A stretch of 64,000 nucleotides of DNA from Prunella strophiata (Eukaryota; Chordata; Aves; Passeriformes; Prunellidae): positions 26,508,385 to 26,572,384 of the forward strand of contig JAZBQD010000017.1 of the NCBI GenBank assembly GCA_036583965.1, written 5' to 3'. Positions 38,896 through 52,860 of this stretch are shown piece after piece. The position numbers were made by a program, and so were the translations under genes. How positions within the stretch are numbered: the stretch's first letter is position 1; each line of letters begins with the position of its first letter. Under the pieces are notes generated by a model that saw only the letters and a program-made list of their open reading frames with translations, was not told the DNA's origin and did no database searches.

Positions 38896-40403
38896 AGAGC
38901 AAGACTAATGCAACACACATACATAAGGGAGAATACAGAGAGATGATCCTCATTTTCAGAAACGTGAGCACCTGCAAACCTGACAGAAAATCAGAATAAT
39001 TTGGTGCTCATATCCCTGGAACCTGCTTAAAGTCTCAGCAAAGCTGATGATCCCACATCTGTCAGACATTTTTCAAGAACTTATTGCTGATATATACACT
39101 CTGCATCCACAGATGTTGGGCAGATTCCCATCAAAAGCTCTTTCTATATGCTGTACAAACAAGTTATTAAGGCTAATTATTTTGGAATGAGATAAATTGC
39201 TTTTATTATTTTTAATCTTTTCATTAACAGTAATTAGCATGCAGTGATTAACTTGTTAAATCTTAACAAAATCCTTCTTTCAAAGCTACTCCTGAATGTA
39301 TGACTTCCTTCTCTGATGCCTGTGTCTGTCCTCTCTCCTCTTCTGCCTGCTGCTACAGCCCTCCTGCCGTGTTGGTCTTGCCACTCACTTATTCTCTTGA
39401 ATGCTTTTTTTCCTGATTTCTGTCTTCTGCATAAGAGAGATGGGGAAGGGGAGGCAACAGAATTCCCCCTCACATCTGTACATACATGGAAGCTACACTG
39501 ATTTGTTTCCACAATGCAGGAAGAAATTATAAGAAAAGTGTGAGGAAACATATCAGAAACACATCAGAAAATACTATGAGGACTACCAACTACTGTGTTT
39601 TAGCTTGCAAGCTTTGTGAAAAAAAAATCATGTCAGCCTGCCTCTTTTCCTTTCTGCCCTTTTCCATGCCCATAAAGCTAAATGAGATATTAAGAAATGA
39701 GTTACAACATTACTTTTTAGCTTATTCTACATCTCTGTTCGTGGCAGAACAAATGGGCCAGAGATCATACCTGACTACCAGTTCTACACAGGAATCAGAA
39801 GCACCAACACTAAATATTGACTGGGAGCCAGACCCCAGGTGAGAGGTCTCAGTGTCCTTGGGGAAAACAGAGTACACTCAGCACCATGGAAGAGGAAATT
39901 GCAGCGGTGGAGATTAATTTTGGCAGAGCTATCTAAAACTCCTCACCCTCATTTTGCTGTGCAATGCACAGGCACTCAGAAAAAGAAATCTTCTGCTCAA
40001 AATGTAAGATAAAGGACAAGAGAAACAGAATTGGTCTCTGAAGTAACCAAAAGACTAACTGGCACCCTCAGTAGCACTGCCTTTGTGATAAGTCATTTTA
40101 CCTGTGTGTGTGGACAAAAGCTTGAAAAAGCAGGGAGCAAAGCTATCCATCAGGAGACTGTAATGTGACAAAGAGAATATAGGTATGACAGAATAGGAAT
40201 GCTCCTCTGTTTTCTTTACAGTGGTAAACAGCGCAACATGATAAATGCTGTCCCTGTTTTCTCTGAAGTTGTTTCTGCTTATGAACTGATGAGTATTGAA
40301 ATTCAAATGTGGGGTGTAACAGATAATACTCCACAGATAAACTATTTTCTGGAATGTTGCTGAAAGTATAATCCTTCAAGTTAATAAAATGTCAACAGTA
40401 TAC
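38896..40403. other. Non-coding stretch, no gene recognised
   Basis: Open frames of up to 118 codons (39486-39842 plus) show no recognisable domain and are of chance length. This is the natural place to look for a promoter of the minus-strand tetraspanin locus; no CpG-rich block is seen. Confidence 0.45.
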
Positions 40404-40427
40404 TTTTTTTTTTTTTTTTTTTTTTTT
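40404..40427 (+). repeat. Poly(T) tract, 24 nt
   Basis: Uninterrupted T run; could be the tail of a minus-strand retroelement. Confidence 0.9.
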
Positions 40428-40467
40428 GCATTCACTGCTCTAGAAAGCTATAACTGACATTGAACAG

Positions 40468-40565
40468 CTCTGATGTGCCCAGAAGGCCAAAGAGGCTCAT
40501 TCCATCTGGCTCCAGGAGTGGGACCAGAGAGCCAGCAAGTCAATGTTGTGTTTGTGCAGTGTAGG
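40468..40565 (+). mobile_element. Probable decayed CR1 fragment, plus orientation
   Basis: The phrase 'gctctgatgtgcccagaaggccaaagaggctcattccatctggctcc...gggaccagagagccagcaag' resembles the CR1 block 'gtgcccaggaggccaagaaggccaatggcatcctggc...gtggccagcag' with many changes. Weak support. Confidence 0.35.
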
Positions 40566-40751
40566 CAGCTGACTAAACTCATTTTGGATGACACAGGCTG
40601 TCATACAGATTGATCAGGGAGCACAGCTGAGCTGTAAGGGGCAGCAATTCACCTCAAGATGGCCAGCTAGTCTGCTCAGGCTTGTGTGAACAAGACAAAG
40701 CCTAGAGGTGAGCATGGCATCAGGGTATAGCTACACAAGCCCATCTTAGAT

Positions 40752-40855
40752 TTATAGAATCATGGAGTCACATAATGGTTTGGGTTGGAAGGAACCTTAT
40801 AGATTATCTAGTTCTAGCCTTCCTGCCAGGCAAGAAACCTTTCACTAGACCAGAC
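40752..40855 (-). mobile_element. CR1 LINE 3'-end fragment, minus orientation
   Basis: 'tatagaatcatggagtcacataatggtttgggttggaaggaaccttatagattatctagttctagcc' followed by 'cctgccaggcaagaaacctttcactagaccag' is the reverse complement of the CR1 3' end. It decays after about 100 bp. Confidence 0.85.
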
Positions 40856-43800
40856 TAGACAATCTTCTAAGCTTCATACAGGTCTCCTGTAAAAAGAGAC
40901 AGGATCTCAAAGGCTTACCCTTAGGAACTGCTCTAAGTGTCCCAGTGGCACATACAAACCCCAAGGCTGCCTCTGTAAAACAGCTGCTACTTCCCCTGTA
41001 ACCCATGTACAGATGAAGATGTAGACAGTGACATTAAAGCTCTCAGAAGGAGGTTTGTTTTGAGAGTTTTGAACATTTTTAAAGGCCGTGTTATATTAAG
41101 GCACACATAACATAAGATATGCCTTTAAAACCACTCTAAAACACAAGGGTTTTTATCAGTTTCCTCTACTCAGCTTTTACATTAACACACACCTTCTTGA
41201 CACCTCCACTGGGTGGAAACTGGTGTGTGACCCAGTTGGGCTGGCAAATCCAGAAAAAGTGTAAATGAGTATCAGTGGTATCGCTCCTCCTTTCGCTGGT
41301 CCAAATCCTGTCTGCTGTTGTTGGCAGTACATCTTTCCCAAGCCAAAAAGAATTCACACACACTGTTCCCACTTTCTGAGAAAAGCCCTGACTATGTATG
41401 CAAAGTGGCAACAATTAAACAGTAATATTTGGGGGGAGGGGAGAAGGAAACCAAAACCAACCTTTGATTCTTCTCAATTAGGTGATTCAAGCTACAATAG
41501 GTACTCAAAACGCCACACAGCAGGACTGAGTACCAACTGGAAAGCCATTTCTAAAGCACTGAAATCTGCAAAGCATATTGCCTCTTTGAATGCTGTTTTA
41601 TGCGACATGTCATATATTACAAGATCATTAAGGGTAGCCCAAATGGAAAAAGATAAAAAAAAACCTGGTTAAACTCAGTGCCTAGAGTTGCAGCCATGCA
41701 CAATCAGTTTCCATAGTAACAAAAGTGAGATGATGTTGCCTTGCACAAGACTGATCCCTCCCATGGAAACCTTGAAGCAAACAGAGGTGTGACTACCAGC
41801 TACTATTCATGGAGAAAATATACTCCACTCAAGAACTGATTTACCATTACAGACATGTTTGAATTCAAGTCTGTCAGTTGTATACCCTGGCTCCATTTGC
41901 CACACCAAAAGTAGCCTTTTTGTGATTGAGGAAGCACATTAAATGTTTTCAGGCTTTTATCTGGTTTTGCTTTGAATATCCTTCACATGCATTGGTGTTG
42001 AAAATATTCAAAATCAAATGTCAAGGGTTTGGTGTTTTCATGCACTTCCCTCTTTCTTTCCTTTTATGAATTGAACATTTAAAAAGGAAGACTAAAAGCT
42101 TTTTCCTTTTTTCTTGTTAAATTTTATTTTTCCCTTCCATTTTTTTTTTGGTTGGCAGTCTGTAATTGCTATGAAATACCTTGTGACTGGATGAATACAG
42201 GCTATCAAACTATGAAAAAAAGGAAGGGAAAAAAAAATCACCTTCCATATTTCTGTCACTTTGAAAAATGGAGAACATTTTAAAAGACACAGAATGGCAA
42301 GAAAAAAAAAAGAAATTAAAATTAAAAGGGAACTTCTGTTCTTTTGATTGTCTTTATTGCATTTGGTAATAAAAACAGGTTTGAAGAAATGGTACTTTGT
42401 AAAACTTTCAAAAAATTAAGAGAGGGCTGAATTTCATGAAGTTCAAGTCACCTTGACATTTGAAGAATTTTGCGACTTGGTTTTCATTGTTTTAAACCAT
42501 CACTAGCTACAATATTACTCATGTGAATGCAGTGCTCTCATTTAAGTTTGAAAACACATGCAAAGTTTCTGGACATTTTCTGAAGTTACAAAAAGACTTT
42601 TAATTTGAAATATAGGCCCTCTCATCGTTAACTAATAAAGATAGCTGACAGATTTTTCTTTAGGGAGGAAGTGAGGAGTGCCTGCATACATTATCTGAGA
42701 ATTATGAAGACTTGACATTAGGCTTACACTTGTCAGAACTTCTAATGAGTAAAGTTTTTTCTATGTGTCTCCTCAGAAAATGGAATCCTTGTAGAATGCT
42801 TTTTTCTCAAGAGAAGACTTTCATGCAGCATTGGGCTGAAGCCCTTCTGGGCCAGTTTTCTCCATTGCATTGCATGTGAAAACTCAGGCAGATCTTAGCA
42901 ATGTGAGGCATTCTGCTGGTGACCTCTCACCCACCTAGAGAATGAATCTAACTGCACAGCCATAAAGCAGCAAGATGTGAATAAAAATTTGGAAACCTTT
43001 TTTTTTTATATTGATACTATAAAATACATTCCCTGAATATACAGGTCTTTCAAATTAATTTTCTGATAAGTCTTAAGGTCAGTCAGTCTCAACATCCTAA
43101 ATTACAGAGGTACTTTCACAAATGTTGCCTTTGGATACTCTTTTTACGAAAGAATGTAGGTCTATTAATGCTCTTTGAGCTCCAAAAATTTCAATCTTAA
43201 GTCATCAGGGTTGATTACAATATAGAAACTTGGATCCCAGTGTTTATCTCACAAGGTAAATCTAGACCCAGTATCAGTTTTTTCTTGAGAGCACTGCAGC
43301 AGTGATGTAGTTGTTTGAGTGTTACTGAATCCTGTACTCACTAGGCTGTAGGGAGAGATTCAGCATGATCACATGCAAAAAATTCTTGATTACATTTTCA
43401 CTTGAGCAGCAATTTAGGATTAAAAAAACACCATTGTAGCAGCAATGATATTATGGGCATAGGATTACTTCTGAAGTACTTGTTCTGTCCAAAGACACAT
43501 ATGGCAACTTCTTTAAGTTGAGAGCATTGAATTATCTTGGTGTGAGCAGCTTGCAGACCTATTTAGACCTGCAATAGGAGCTCACACAAAAGAATGGAAT
43601 TTGTGCAGCTTGTGCTTCATTAACTCATTGGTAATATTTTGCAGGGTGTAGGTTCTTCTTGTTAATTACTGAATCCTTCTTCAGCTGATTGACTGGGGGA
43701 AAACAATCAATTAGAATATTAATTTGGGTTTAATCTCAATAATTGTTTAAAGTTCACATTTTCCACCAAGAAAGATATTAGCAAAGAATGTTTTCAGCCT

Positions 43801-44265
43801 ACAAGACAGCTGAAAATTTAGCCAAGTGAAAGTAAAACAAGTATTTGATAGGGTCCTTGTCTCTTTTTACTGGCATAGCAGTAAGTATATCTGTATCAAA
43901 CATAATGTTCATCTCATACCAGGTTTTATAGTGACTATACAAGAGAATTTATTTTTATTACCTTTTGTAAGTCATGATATGAGCATATCAAATGTCAACT
44001 TTGTCAGAATTAGTCTTACAGCACATTTCAAAGAAGTGGAACCAATTTTAATGGGGTTTTTATGCATCTCCATTCAGATGAAATGCAGGTTTTAGAGGGA
44101 AAAAATCAAAACCAAAGATATATGCAATTTATTTCTGTGCTCTATTTCTATCTCCAATCTCTCCACCAAACAATTGTCTTCAAGAGGTATGCTGCATTTA
44201 AATGGAGATGCTGTCATTGACGTAGAAAGGATCTATTATATTTAAAATCATACAAGCATCTAAAC
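40856..44265. other. Non-coding stretch, no gene recognised
   Basis: Contains a 135-codon open frame at 41265-41672 (plus, ATG start) with no recognisable domain, a length expected about once by chance in this much DNA. Otherwise AT-rich unique sequence. Confidence 0.45.
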
Positions 44266-44291
44266 AAAAAAAAAAAAAAAAAAAAAAAAAA
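44266..44291 (+). repeat. Poly(A) tract, 26 nt
   Basis: Uninterrupted A run followed by 'gcaaataaatg'. No retrocopy body is recognised upstream. Confidence 0.9.
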
Positions 44292-47200
44292 GCAAATAAA
44301 TGAAAATATATTTGAACATGGAATGTAAAAACACATTTAAGGGAGAAAATGTGAATGCATTCCAGTACCAGGAATGATGTCTCTCCTATCTTCCAGACCA
44401 ATGACAAGTAGAACTTGTCTTGGTAGGAGTAATTTTATTTTATTTTATTTCAGGATTTAGGTACTCATCAAAACTAAATTTTCAAGCCCAACTACTGGGA
44501 ACCCGGGGTCTTTTCAGAGGTTCTCATAATGCTGAAATCCAGCTAGGTCTACCAAAAATATTCCAGTACTCTAGAAACATCCTATCCTTTCCCACAGCAT
44601 CTTGATGGGTGTGGTTATTGTTACCCAAGCATCTTCTTCAGCACCTTCCAGCAGACCTGGGCTCTGGGATATGTTCTCCATGAGAAAGCTCAGATGGCTT
44701 TCTTGCCTGCAGCACAGTCAGTGGCAATTTTCTGCAGTACAGATTATGGTCCTGATTGAGTACTTGCTCCAGCATGAATATCCATGCCAATAGAAACCAA
44801 GACACATAAGTATTCCTATTGTCAACAGTCAGATAAAAGTCAGAAGCTCAGTGAGAAGCTGAGGGGTGACAAGGGAAAAAAGGATTTGTAGGAAAAACTG
44901 AGTAGGTTTAGATAAACTCCATTCAATGTTGCTGCCAATGAAACAGACAGTGTTGAAGAGCATAGTTGCTGAATCAGGATAAAAGCTACCAAAAATACTC
45001 AAAAAAGAAAAAGTGCTGGATTTTTCTTCTTTAATCCCCTTCCAAAACTTGTTTGGGTGCTCTCTATAACAAAACAAGATCATTTCCATTTTTCTGATTT
45101 GCATTGTGAGAGCAATAACTCAGGACTGAATAGAAAATTGATCCATAATCTTGGTGGTAACTGTGGTCTTCCTTTTGCAATAGAATAGTGCCAGATTACT
45201 CAGGGCTACCCTTAGCTTTCATCCAAAATAAAGCAATTAGGTATTACCTAAGCTTTCATTCCTACCACCACTCACTCATGGAGCACAGTGTGATGCAGTG
45301 ACCCTGACATTCAGGGAAACTCATGTTTCGTGCTGATGGGAGGGTAACCTTGCAGCTCCTTGTACCCATTTCTTCTCCCTCAATATTCATTTGCAGGTGG
45401 AGCACTGGAAAAATATCAGAGTGGTACAGGCATAAGAAACATCAGAGGTAGAAATCCATTACCTTAGGAAATTGAATAACCATTTTTGACAAATTATCAG
45501 GCGCCAGTAGACAGTTAGACAAAATAGGTAGTTAGGCAAAAATGTTTATTATGAATCCCAGTTGTGGAGAATTTTCACACAGTGTGAACTTTTAGGCAGA
45601 GAATCTTTCAGAAGTATCTGCTCTGGTCTAAAATCCTGAATGGGTGGGCCAGAGTATTCAAAGGGAGGTGAACACTACAATTTCACTTCACTGGCAACCA
45701 TGTGGACCTGCAAAAGCAAATGGGCAGGAAGTCCATTTAACAGCAGTCCCCAGAGTCATGGAGGGAGACAGAACCTCAGGAGCAAGACAAAGGTTTTACC
45801 TGTGTCCTCAGGGCTACAGCACCCTGTAGGTGGGTGGAGGTGACGAGAACAGCATCATTTTCTCCACATGCCATGCTGACATATTTCACCAGCAGTACGT
45901 TCACTTCAGAAACAAAGTGGTATTTACAGACCTGTCAGCAAGAGGAATGCATAAGAAATTTATTGCAGGCACCTAATAAGAGCTCCATTTTCCAGAAAAT
46001 GTGAGATTCAAAGGGAGTGGAGCTGAAAGAAGCTTCTGCAAAGACATTTTGCAGAGGAGGGAAGGGGCAACCGCTGAGACTATGGACATTCCTAGATTAG
46101 CTTTGGCACAGATTGGCTCTCAGTGTCTTCCTTTTCCCTGTATGCAGAGGCTGTGCAAAATGTTTTTTTCCTGTGAAAAATGCTCAAAGGAAGATAAGAC
46201 ATACTGCGGGGGAAAGTGGAAACAAATTCTTCTGTATTCATTGCGTTCCTAATAGGAACAAGCCGCTCTTACTCAAATATTCCAGCCTTTCTCTGTCCTG
46301 GCTGTTTGCCAAGTGGCAGTCCCATTCATTTCAACATAAAAATGGAGTGTTGCTCAACTTGTCTTTAACAAGTGCCACTTTGACAAATGCTTTTGATAAG
46401 CCTTAAAAATACTGAAATAGCACATGGAATGATGACAGAGCCCATATCCCTGACCAACATTGTAACAACCACTGCTGAAAATTGCAGGGTTTATTTAGAT
46501 CTAAAAACACTGAAATAAAGGTAAAACCTACTAAATACACACACATTCTAGGTTTGTATAGGTTCAGTCCAGATAATTAACTGCTTTGTTTGTAAAAAAT
46601 GCTTATATAATTTACCAGACCGGAATATCTTCTGTTTAATTAAAAATATCTTCAACATCTTCAATATTGCACAGGTCAGATTCCAGAAGAATGGCAACTG
46701 TGGTTTTGGGTTCACCATGTTTCAATATTATTCTTTCAATAAGTAATGGTGAAATGTTTGCTAGTGGCTAGTAGCAAAACTTATTATAAAAATATATTTT
46801 CCTTGCAAACTAATAGATCTCAGATACCATGATCCATGCCTCTGTTTCACACTGCCCCTTTGGACAAATTTGCTGGTAGCAGTAAAAAGTAGAACTCGAT
46901 TGAACAAAACATTCAGGTGCCACAGATTTGAAAGCAGCAGGAATAGAAGGCAATAAAATGAGCTTTGATAAATGAAAAAGCTTCACTCAGAGAGAAGTAC
47001 AAACAAGCACCTGACAGCACAGAGATAACCCAGCAGCCAAAACTGGCACATTAAAACAGACCTACTGTTTTTCTCAGTCATGTCCTCATACTTGCAAGTG
47101 ACTCTGAGAAGGCAGATTGCAGAAAAAGATACAGGTGAAAAGTCAAAGTAAACTAGAACACTACCAGGGATTTCAGAGTTGGCAAAAAGGGTCCAGGCTA

Positions 47201-50200
47201 AGATTCTTTGCCCTATAGAAGAAATTCTTTATGAAAAATGAAATTTGAGGGCAATCAATTAATAAACATAATAAATAAGAATTTTTCTTGCCTAGAAAGT
47301 GAATATTTTCATGAATTAAAGTAGGACTTGAAATCATAGCCTAGGATTTCAGATTTCAGGGGGGGGAAATCGGGGGTTTTTTTGCAAGAATTTTTTTTAA
47401 CATTTCAGGGAAACTCAAGAGATATAAAAAATCACTTTTTACTTACTTTACTGGCATACTTTCATTTAAGAATTATCTTTAATTTCAAGGGTCTTTTTAA
47501 AAGTACTTTATGTATTATGATATAATTCAGAACAATGTGTTTAAGGGACTGGAACAGTATTCTGCAACAGTCTCCCTAGAGAATTTCAAGGTATCTTGCT
47601 TAATATTTTTTTTTCCCTGAATGAAAATGAAATGAGATTTAAAAAAAAAAAACCAGAGTAGAGAGTACACTGGCAGTGAAAAAAAGACATTAAAATCTCC
47701 ATCATTTTATAGGTGGGGGGGAAAGGAGATTTCTATGCATGTTTCCCTCTTCTGACCCAGATGTCATCCTGCCTCACTTCTGCAAAACCTCCTACACTCT
47801 TTAAGAATGGAGAAACTGGTTCCACAACTAGGCTTAATTGCCTTTATTTTCAAGGCAAATGCAGCTTAAATTTTTGAACCCTTTCTGATCTCTCTGTAGA
47901 CAGAAACATGTATCTTAAACAAATGTGTACAAACAAATCCAGAAAACTTCCCTAGAGATATGTGCATAAAAGAAGTAGCGCTTACCCACATTAACAAGTT
48001 TTAATACTTTTTATACCCAGTAATCCTGCTACATCTACCTGTACTAAAGACAGTCTCTTCCAGTGGTCTTTTGTGTAAGGAAGAAAAAAACCTAAAAACT
48101 TTCATTATCAATGCAGTTGGCTGAATAACTCCACAATAAAGTCAGAAGAAAAGTGGAAAGAGATTTCCAAACCCCTGCTGGGTAATTAAATATAAGCTTG
48201 GTTATACAGCAAGTATTCTGAAATGACACAAAATTCTATGAAATCAAAATACGAGCTAGCCTGCACATGTTTATTTAAATCACCTCACATCGGGTAAATT
48301 TAAAGTGCTTAATCTAAATATACATGTCCTGCCATTTTAGATATTAAACTGCTGAATAGTCCACACTGACAAAGCTAGAAAAAGTATAAACGGGACTAAA
48401 AGCCTGAACAATATTAAACCAGTCGTTTATCAGCAAGGATGTAAGAAATGAATATTCATGAAATAGATAATATTTTTATGAATAGATTAACAGGTGGAGA
48501 TAGGTGCTTGCTTTTGAATTTAATTTTCACTCTTTCTTAAATGAAAGAATAAATCATATCAATGCAGGCTGCTTAGAATGGATTTTACTTGAATTTGAAT
48601 AGCTGCAAAAATTGACATATTAAGTAAGGTTCACTTTATATAATGGGTAGTTGAATAAAGGAACATTTAATTTGAAATTTAACCTTTTTAAAAATATATA
48701 TAATAGAAGTAATTTAGGGCAATACCTTAACTTAGGTTGTGTGCTGTTTGTCAAGGAATCTTTTTTTAGAGGATTTTTTTCTCTTTTATTTTCCCTCTGT
48801 TATTTGCAGAACATGAATAAAACCAGTATAATATCAGTAATACCAATAAAAATAACAATATATGATCAAGTAACAAAAGGTAATCCAGGGTCCAGCCCTG
48901 GAAGTTTTCCTAAATTTGTAGTTACCCTTTCAGTATATTTTTAATAGTTTTTGGGTGACAGAAAAAGGAAAAGCTACATATAAGGGAGATAGGAAATGCT
49001 GCCACATAATCTTCCCCAATCATATTGTCATCATAGTGAATAAAGAGAAAAACAAATAAAGATTTGTTTTTCTGACTTTTTAAATTTATAGTTAATGCAT
49101 CAGGAACTGCCACATAATAAACCAATTACTTTTAAACAGAGGATGACTGGATTTAAGTAACAGATTTTTTTCAACATGTTATTTACCTATTATTTACACA
49201 TTATTTACCTATATCTTTAGGTAAATAACCTCAGGGAAGTGCTGGCAGAAGGTGACCTGCTAATCACAAAGAATATAAATAGGACTTAAATAAATCATAA
49301 GTAAGAGTTAAATATCTCACTCCTTGTAATGGCTTTCAGGATAGGGAAAAGGAATGGAATTCAGTAACTCAAACAAGAGAATGCATCCTGAAAATGTGTG
49401 GGAAAGACTAAGAGAAGATTATCTGCAAAACTTGAGTGTAAGTATAAGCTTTAGGAAGGACAAACAACAAGAAAAACCCTTTGCTGCCTTTTGAACTGCT
49501 CTGAAATTTCCATAAATAGTAATGATAAGAACTAAATTGTTCTGTTGATGACACCCTGTACATTAAGGCGGGCAAGGAAAAGAAGATCTCTTACATTCAT
49601 TGATATTATTCCACTTCCAATTTTTGTGGGCCTTTTAGACTGTATGTTTTCATGCCAGATATTCCTATTCAAATTGCATGGCACTGTGTTCAATGGGCTT
49701 TAACTTCACTTGACTTCTCAGGTGAACATAACAGTCGTGGTCATCAGGTATGTTTCTGCGCCAATGTTCTGATTTGTCTTCACAAGAAACCTAAATATGG
49801 GAGAAACATAAGCCTCTGCTAAGCCTCCCCCATAACCTGTTTGCTTTGGATAGCCAGGATTACAGCTGGAAAGAGCATCACCAATGACACAGTCACTTGG
49901 GATTTTGATCCTGCTGTGACACTATTGAACAAATATTGGTATGCAACTGAAATAAAAATAACCAGAACATTTTTCAAGGAGCTTACTTTTTTTGTATGTC
50001 AACCTCATACTAAAACACTTGTGATTGTGTGCAAGATTTAGGCTGAGTCACATCCTCTTTATGCATGGGTTGACATTTACCTCACTGACATTTATCTGGG
50101 CAATGGCTGCCCCGCTCATAAAAGAAACTCTTAGTTGTTGAATATTTGTGGCTATTTACTGTTGTAAGAACAGGTAACTCTCAGAAGAAGCCCTGTTCCA

Positions 50201-52842
50201 GATTACATTTTGTCTTCACTTGCAAGACTTCAGTTTTCATACTTCATGAGCTAGATTTTATTTAAAATATGTCATGGCAGTTTTTCCTGATCTGATTTGT
50301 GTCTGTCAGATAACCTATCCTCTAGTGGTCTTTTTTTCTAGAAAAGTCACTCATACGTGTAACATGGAAGACAACTACCTATATCTTCATATCTTCTGTT
50401 AGTTATATACTCTACACCAACACAGAGTTAGGGGTCCTTGTTCACACACTCTTTTATATGTTACCACTGTAGTTTTTTGACACTCTCAATTCATTCTCAC
50501 CTGGAACGCTTCATTGCCTTCAGCAGCCACCCCTGGCTTTTTAAGGCAAATAAGAGAAATCTTATTTTTCTGTCAAGTTTAAACTTCGCTCTTCTAACTG
50601 CACCATGAGAAGGAGCTTTGCAGTCATTATCAGTAGTCATAACTGCTGTAGGAAAGCACTGGAACCCTGCAAGCAAGAGAGAAACTGTACTGCAGGAGTC
50701 TGACCCTAAATCTTTCTGAATTACCAGCACTGCATTTACGCTGCCTGCAGTTCCCATAGACATCATTCAGTTCCTTTTGGGAGAATTGAGCCAGCCACAA
50801 CCTCCCACCAAGCTTCTCCACAAGGAGGAACAGACAATATTCTTCTATCAGAGAGATCATATCTTGAAATTAAATCCTAGATGAAGGACAAAAAGGGGCA
50901 CTATGGTTTGAGAAAGTTGTACATTTAGGTCACTTTGAGAAGTGAAATTTAAAGGCCATGCTCAACTACCTATAAATCTGGGAGCATTTTTACTTTTCAG
51001 GTTTGAATCTTTAAGAAGAAGCAATTGAGAAAGCACAAGGATAATATATGATGAAAAATTAGGTTTACCACTGAGACCAGCAGAGAAATTTCAAAGAAAA
51101 CAGAAACCACAGTGCTGCAACAGAATCATTTAACTCTCCTCTTCTGTTCTTGCTTATTGTTCCTATGTCCTGCACCTTGTCTTCAAGCAGTATTTTGCCT
51201 TCACTGTCTCCTACCAGCCTCCTGCACAATTAACAGGCTGATCAATTAGAGCACCAGTGCACAGGTCTTGAAGCAATACCTTGAGACCTGCATTCCCCTC
51301 AGACCACCTCCCTGTTTCCCCCCATGCAGATCCAAATGAATCCACCAGTGCTTACAACCTGGTAAGCTTAGCTTTATTTAATTACACAAGTGAAGTCAAG
51401 TTTCCCACTGGAGAGGGGAGAGATATCTACAATCTTATCTTGTGAAGAGAGAAACTAAGACAGGCCCAGTCAGTGTATCTGAGATTTCTTCTGATTCCAT
51501 GTCTCCAGTTTTCACCCACAATCACCCTTCAGTGCTGCAGGCCTTGCATGGGGGCACCCCCACAGATATTCTGAATAATTAGCTGTGCAGTGCACCACAT
51601 GGTTCTAATGACAATATACCAACTAGAGCCAATATATTATACAAGTTCAGAACAACAAAAAAAAAAAATGTGTAGAAGCCACATAGCAAAATCAATTAAC
51701 TTATTAATTTGTCTGTGATCTGAAGACATACACTAAGATATCTGTGTTATGCTATTATTCTTAGATTTACAATTAGCACATATAAATTAATGGCAATTTC
51801 ACATAACATAATGCAGAATAGTGCTTTGGTACAGTATGAAGGAACTGCCATGTAACTAGTCTGTACTAGTCATTAAGTCTGATAAGATACAAGCCTCTTT
51901 TGCTACTGCTCAGTCCTGACAGCTAACCTGAGATACAGCATGCAAATTTTAATTAAGGGACATACCTTTGCCCAGGAGCTGCAGCAGAGAATGCTGAAGC
52001 AGCAGCATTTGCAAGTGGACCTGGAAGAATCTTTCAATGACAGCATAAAATATTGACCAGCTTTATTTACAAAGGTTTTTACTCATTCATTACCTCCTCA
52101 AGGAAATACTAAAGAATAGATCTTTAATGCAAACAAGGCCACAAATTCTTACTGTAAGCAAAACAGAGAAGAGTTATACATAGCTGAGGGAACCTGCAAG
52201 CTAAGAGAGGCAATGGCCATTACTGGAGGAATTTGGAAAAGACAAACAAGTTTAACTCCTTTTACCCTACATCAGTCAAGATCACTGTCTGACAGTGTGC
52301 CATACCAGAAAATCTCATAACACGAGCAAGACGTGCTGGTGCATTTTATGTACAACCAATGCAGAAGGAGGATTATCACTGTCACCTGCTTCATGCATTT
52401 CTGGCAAAATATGGTCACAATTTCTGTAAAGCACAGGATTATTTTGAGTCCTACAAAGAGTTTAATAACCTCTTATAATCAGATCTACTACTTCCAAAAT
52501 TTAACCATAGTCGCTAGACCTCAGCAAAGTGGATCAATTTATGTAGAAATTGTGACATTTTCCTCTTTAAGTGATGTTAGTTAGAATCCCGGATAGAGCT
52601 GTCTTGCATCAAAGTACTTTTACATCTTTGCAAGTCTTCTGGAGACTTGTTCTTAAATTATGAGCTGTAACTCAAATTGCTTGGGGAAAACATAAAACTC
52701 AACATGAATTTGACCTGAAATTAATAGAGGCCTTGTTAGGTCTGCTTATATGCTCTGTGACAGACAAACCATATTATGAAGTTCTCTGATTCCATCCGTC
52801 TACAAGCTTCAGTGGACACATAACTTCTTACAGTCACAAAAT
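44292..52842. other. Long non-coding stretch, no gene recognised
   Basis: No ORF above about 97 codons and no recognised repeat family. Notable small items are a 12-bp inverted repeat at 49178-49229 and a 32-nt stretch with good splice signals at 51330-51361, both described as findings. About 48.24-48.64 kb reads like a conserved non-coding element. Confidence 0.5.
49178..49229. repeat. 12-bp perfect inverted repeat with internal partial copy
   Basis: GTTATTTACCTA at 49178-49189 is exactly reverse-complementary to TAGGTAAATAAC at 49218-49229. The motif TTATTTACCTA is repeated once more at 49201-49211, so either copy can pair with the right arm. Confidence 0.8.
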
Positions 52843-52860
52843 AAAAAAAAAAAAAAAAAA
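52843..52860 (+). repeat. Poly(A) tract, 18 nt
   Basis: Uninterrupted A run; origin unknown. Confidence 0.9.

Noticed and set aside
39486..39842. 118-codon plus-strand ORF
   Set aside because: Chance length, no domain, AT-rich composition like its surroundings.
40404..40427. Poly(T) as the tail of a minus-strand processed pseudogene
   Set aside because: The adjoining 300 bp has no gene-like sequence and part resembles CR1 in the opposite orientation.
41265..41672. 135-codon plus-strand ORF with a true ATG
   Set aside because: No domain or compositional signal. With about 6% stop codons and thousands of ATGs, roughly one such ORF is expected by chance in 64 kb.
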